A DNA stretch of 64,000 nt from Numida meleagris (taxonomy: Eukaryota > Chordata > Aves > Galliformes > Numididae): contig NC_034414.1 of the NCBI RefSeq assembly GCF_002078875.1, positions 7,983,993 through 8,047,992 on the forward strand, written 5' to 3'. Below the pieces are notes generated by a model that saw only the letters and a list, made by a program, of their open reading frames with translations, did not search any database and was not told where the DNA came from. The position numbers were made by a program, and so were the translations under genes. Positions within the stretch are counted from its first letter, which is position 1. Every line of letters begins with the position of its first letter. This document shows, piece by piece, positions 61,953-64,000 of the stretch.

Positions 61953-62024
61953 CTCCTCAAAGACACCAAAAAGACCTTTGCGACGTCTTTTGTTAGTCTC
62001 ATTTTCTTCTGTTTTCCCTTCAAC
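61953..62024 (-). CDS. MICAL2: MICAL2 exon, basic probable nuclear-localisation segment
   Basis: This 72-bp exon (24 codons, phase 0 at both ends) begins after a TTTCAG acceptor and ends at a GAG|GTTGGT donor, which is a weak U2-type site. It encodes an acidic stretch followed by NKRRRKGLFGVFEE. MICAL2 is known to carry a nuclear localisation signal between its CH and LIM domains and to oxidise nuclear actin, which activates SRF/MRTF transcription. The KRRRK cluster is the obvious candidate for that signal; this is inference from position and composition. The catalytic FAD domain and the CH domain should lie upstream, outside the window on the right. It is the first exon I can support in the window. 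Confidence 0.8.
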
Positions 62025-64000
62025 CTGAAAGCCAAAACAAAATATCTGGATTACTACAGAAATTATGAAATTTACCTAATCCATTCCTCCCACATTAGCT
62101 TCCATTACCAGGTAAGTGTGATCTGACCTCTGTTAAATAACATGATCAGGGGCGCAGTGCCAGCACAGCACTCATTAGCACCCCCCTCCAGCTCAGGAGG
62201 ATCATTGCACACATGAGAAGTCCTGCTGGCAGTAATCATGTGTTTATCAGCAGCACAGTAGCCCCTGACTGGGAGCTCTTACTCAACTCTGATGGGGAAA
62301 ATGTATAAACCTTGTTCAACATGGGACCTGCAACTCTTCATTTACCTGCTTCCTTCAGTACTAATGAGTTTGTAATTCACAAAGCACTAGCACAGTCTTC
62401 AAGAAAAGGGCATTAGAGCATCAGTTATTCTGTGAATTTTAATCTAGATTACACTGGTTTCCAGATTAACAGCACAATCCAAGGCAACTCTTCCACTACA
62501 GATCTCCATCTCTTTCAGCCTAGACATCCATATACAGAACATGCATTCATGGTGCAGATATATCCCTTTCTTTTCACAGAGTCATTTGAGTTGGAAGCAT
62601 CCCTTAAAGATCATCTAGTCCAACTCCCCTGCAATGAAAAGGGAGATCTACAGCTTGATCAGGTTGCTCAGAGCCCCACCCAGCCTGACCTTGAATATCT
62701 GCAGGGACAGAATATCCACCACCTCTCTGGGCAACCTGTTTCAGTGGTTTACTCCCCTTACTGTAAAAAAAACATTTTTCTTATATTCAGTTTAAGTCTC
62801 CACTCTTTTAGTTTGAGACCATTTCCCCTTCTCCTATCACAACAGACTCTGATAAAGAGTCTGTCCCCTTCTTTCTTTTAGCTCCTCTTTAGATACTGAA
62901 AGGTTGCTATCAGGTCTCCTCAGAGCCTTCTCTTCTCCAGCCCGAGCAATTATTGTCTGCCTCTTTCTCCCTTGCAGAGTTCACCTTCCCCATTATGGAC
63001 TTACACAGTAGTACTTAAGCAACCAAACTGCCTACTTTGTTCTCAAGCTATGCATGTACTCAGTTATTTTACTGGAGATTACACAAACAGTATTTCATGC
63101 CTCAGTTTGCTCAAGTTTGTGAAATAGTTATCAATTAAACATTTGTATCATTTCTTATTGAATGGCACAATTCACATAGTCAGGTTATGGAGAGTTTTTT
63201 TTTGCCTTGTAAACATCATGTTTGGTTGCATTTTATGAACAATAAACTGTATTCCATTTATTTGTATTTGCCTACACTGTAACTCACAGATTGCTCATCC
63301 AATTTGGAGAAAGAAAAAAAGAATAAAGAGATGTATCAAAGAATGCAGTCTTCCTTTATATATATACCGTGTTTATAATCAGTCATTATGGAGTGAATAG
63401 AAGTAATCCCAAACAACTTCTGGGCAAAAACACCAAAAGAATCAAATGACAATATTTTGATTACTCCTTATGCTTTGGTACTTTGTCTTTCAAGCACCAG
63501 CTCTCAGTAATCCAGTTTTACAATACTTACAATCATTAGTCTACCAAGCAAGAGTGAGCAACAACGTATTCTGCATAATAATCTATACCACATAAAAGCA
63601 GAGTTTGCCTAAGCGAATGAAGCAAACAAGATGTTGCCTTTCAGAATCCACATAAAGGACTTTGTTAATGTATTTACAAAGAAGCAAAAAACAAAGCAAT
63701 TTAATCGCCTAAGAAAACTCCAAGAAAGATCGTGCTCTTTGTTGCGTAAACACCTCAATTCATTTCTTAGTCTGGAATACAGGAAATCTCAAGTTCCTTT
63801 TGAGCTCTGTTGACACAGGAAGAAAAATGGGAAACACTACTCAGTCTAGCCCAACGCTGCCAGGACAGCAACCGTCATGCCAGCTCCAGACTCCACTTCC
63901 TGGTCTCTCACCAACTGTGTCCAGGTAAAGATCCCCTGTCTAGCCAAGTAAAAGGACAAATTGGATGGTACAGAGCTCAGAAAGAGATATTACGGTGCTC
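62025..64000 (-). other. MICAL2 intron, upstream end outside the window
   Basis: The sequence upstream of the first supported exon contains the CR1 fragment at 62574-62945. I looked for the CH-domain exons here and did not find them, so they should lie beyond the right edge. Confidence 0.7.
62574..62945 (-). mobile_element. CR1 LINE fragment
   Basis: A 3' fragment whose low-coordinate end reads TCACAGAGTCATTTGAGTTG. It shares CATTTGAGTT, CCCTTAAAG and GATCAGGTTGCTCAGAGCCC with the copy at 45562, so the two are probably the same subfamily. The body continues to CTTCTCTTCTCCAG near 62940 and then stops, a typical 5' truncation. Confidence 0.9.

Noticed and set aside
63800..63960. Possible upstream MICAL2 exon near the right edge
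   Set aside because: GC-rich and locally open, but no acceptor/donor pair gives a peptide resembling the CH-LIM linker or CH domain.

Overview
The window is a piece of a bird genome, most likely a galliform such as chicken. The main evidence is several 5'-truncated CR1 LINEs, the dominant avian interspersed repeat, with their characteristic 3' ends. Base composition is intron-like and coding exons are sparse and correctly spliced. There are no bacterial operons, CRISPR arrays or rRNA/tRNA genes that I can support.

One gene spans the whole window on the minus strand: the middle and 3' part of MICAL2, a flavoprotein monooxygenase that oxidises F-actin. The FAD monooxygenase domain and the calponin-homology domain lie to the right of the window. 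I located 18 exons plus one candidate microexon by splice sites and reading-frame phase. In gene order (high to low coordinate) they are: a basic, probable NLS exon (61953-62024); five linker exons (61254-61403, 59286-59390, 57052-57264, 56717-56818, 55985-56116); a pre-LIM exon (49341-49448); two LIM exons (47216-47402, 45321-45409); a branch-point exon (44987-45086, or read through to a stop at 44700); four exons of the MICALCL-like region (27643-27835, 24852-25024, 19938-20035 and a 1345-bp exon at 16320-17664); and exons at 8977-9074, 6613-6705, 5483-5576 and 132-225 that lead into and encode the bMERB (Rab-binding) domain, which continues past the left edge. Every junction keeps phase. 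The long path gives 3446 coding nt (1148 codons plus 2 nt) and the short path gives 514 codons plus a stop.

The gene appears to make two kinds of product at the 45086 exon. If the exon is read through, the protein ends soon after LIM with a hydrophobic tail. If an internal donor at 44985-44986 is used, a 17.15-kb intron is removed and the protein gains the MICALCL-like linker and bMERB domain. That donor resembles a U12-type (minor spliceosome) site, which is the most interesting observation here.

The rest is intron. It holds five CR1 pieces (all in the same orientation as MICAL2), a solo LTR in the opposite orientation at 58218-58721, a possible older LTR near 1225-1560, microsatellites, an AT-rich inverted repeat, a small CpG-rich block at 23595-23735 that could be an internal promoter, and two AT-rich blocks that look like conserved non-coding elements. 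I found no undescribed system beyond the MICAL2 isoform architecture.
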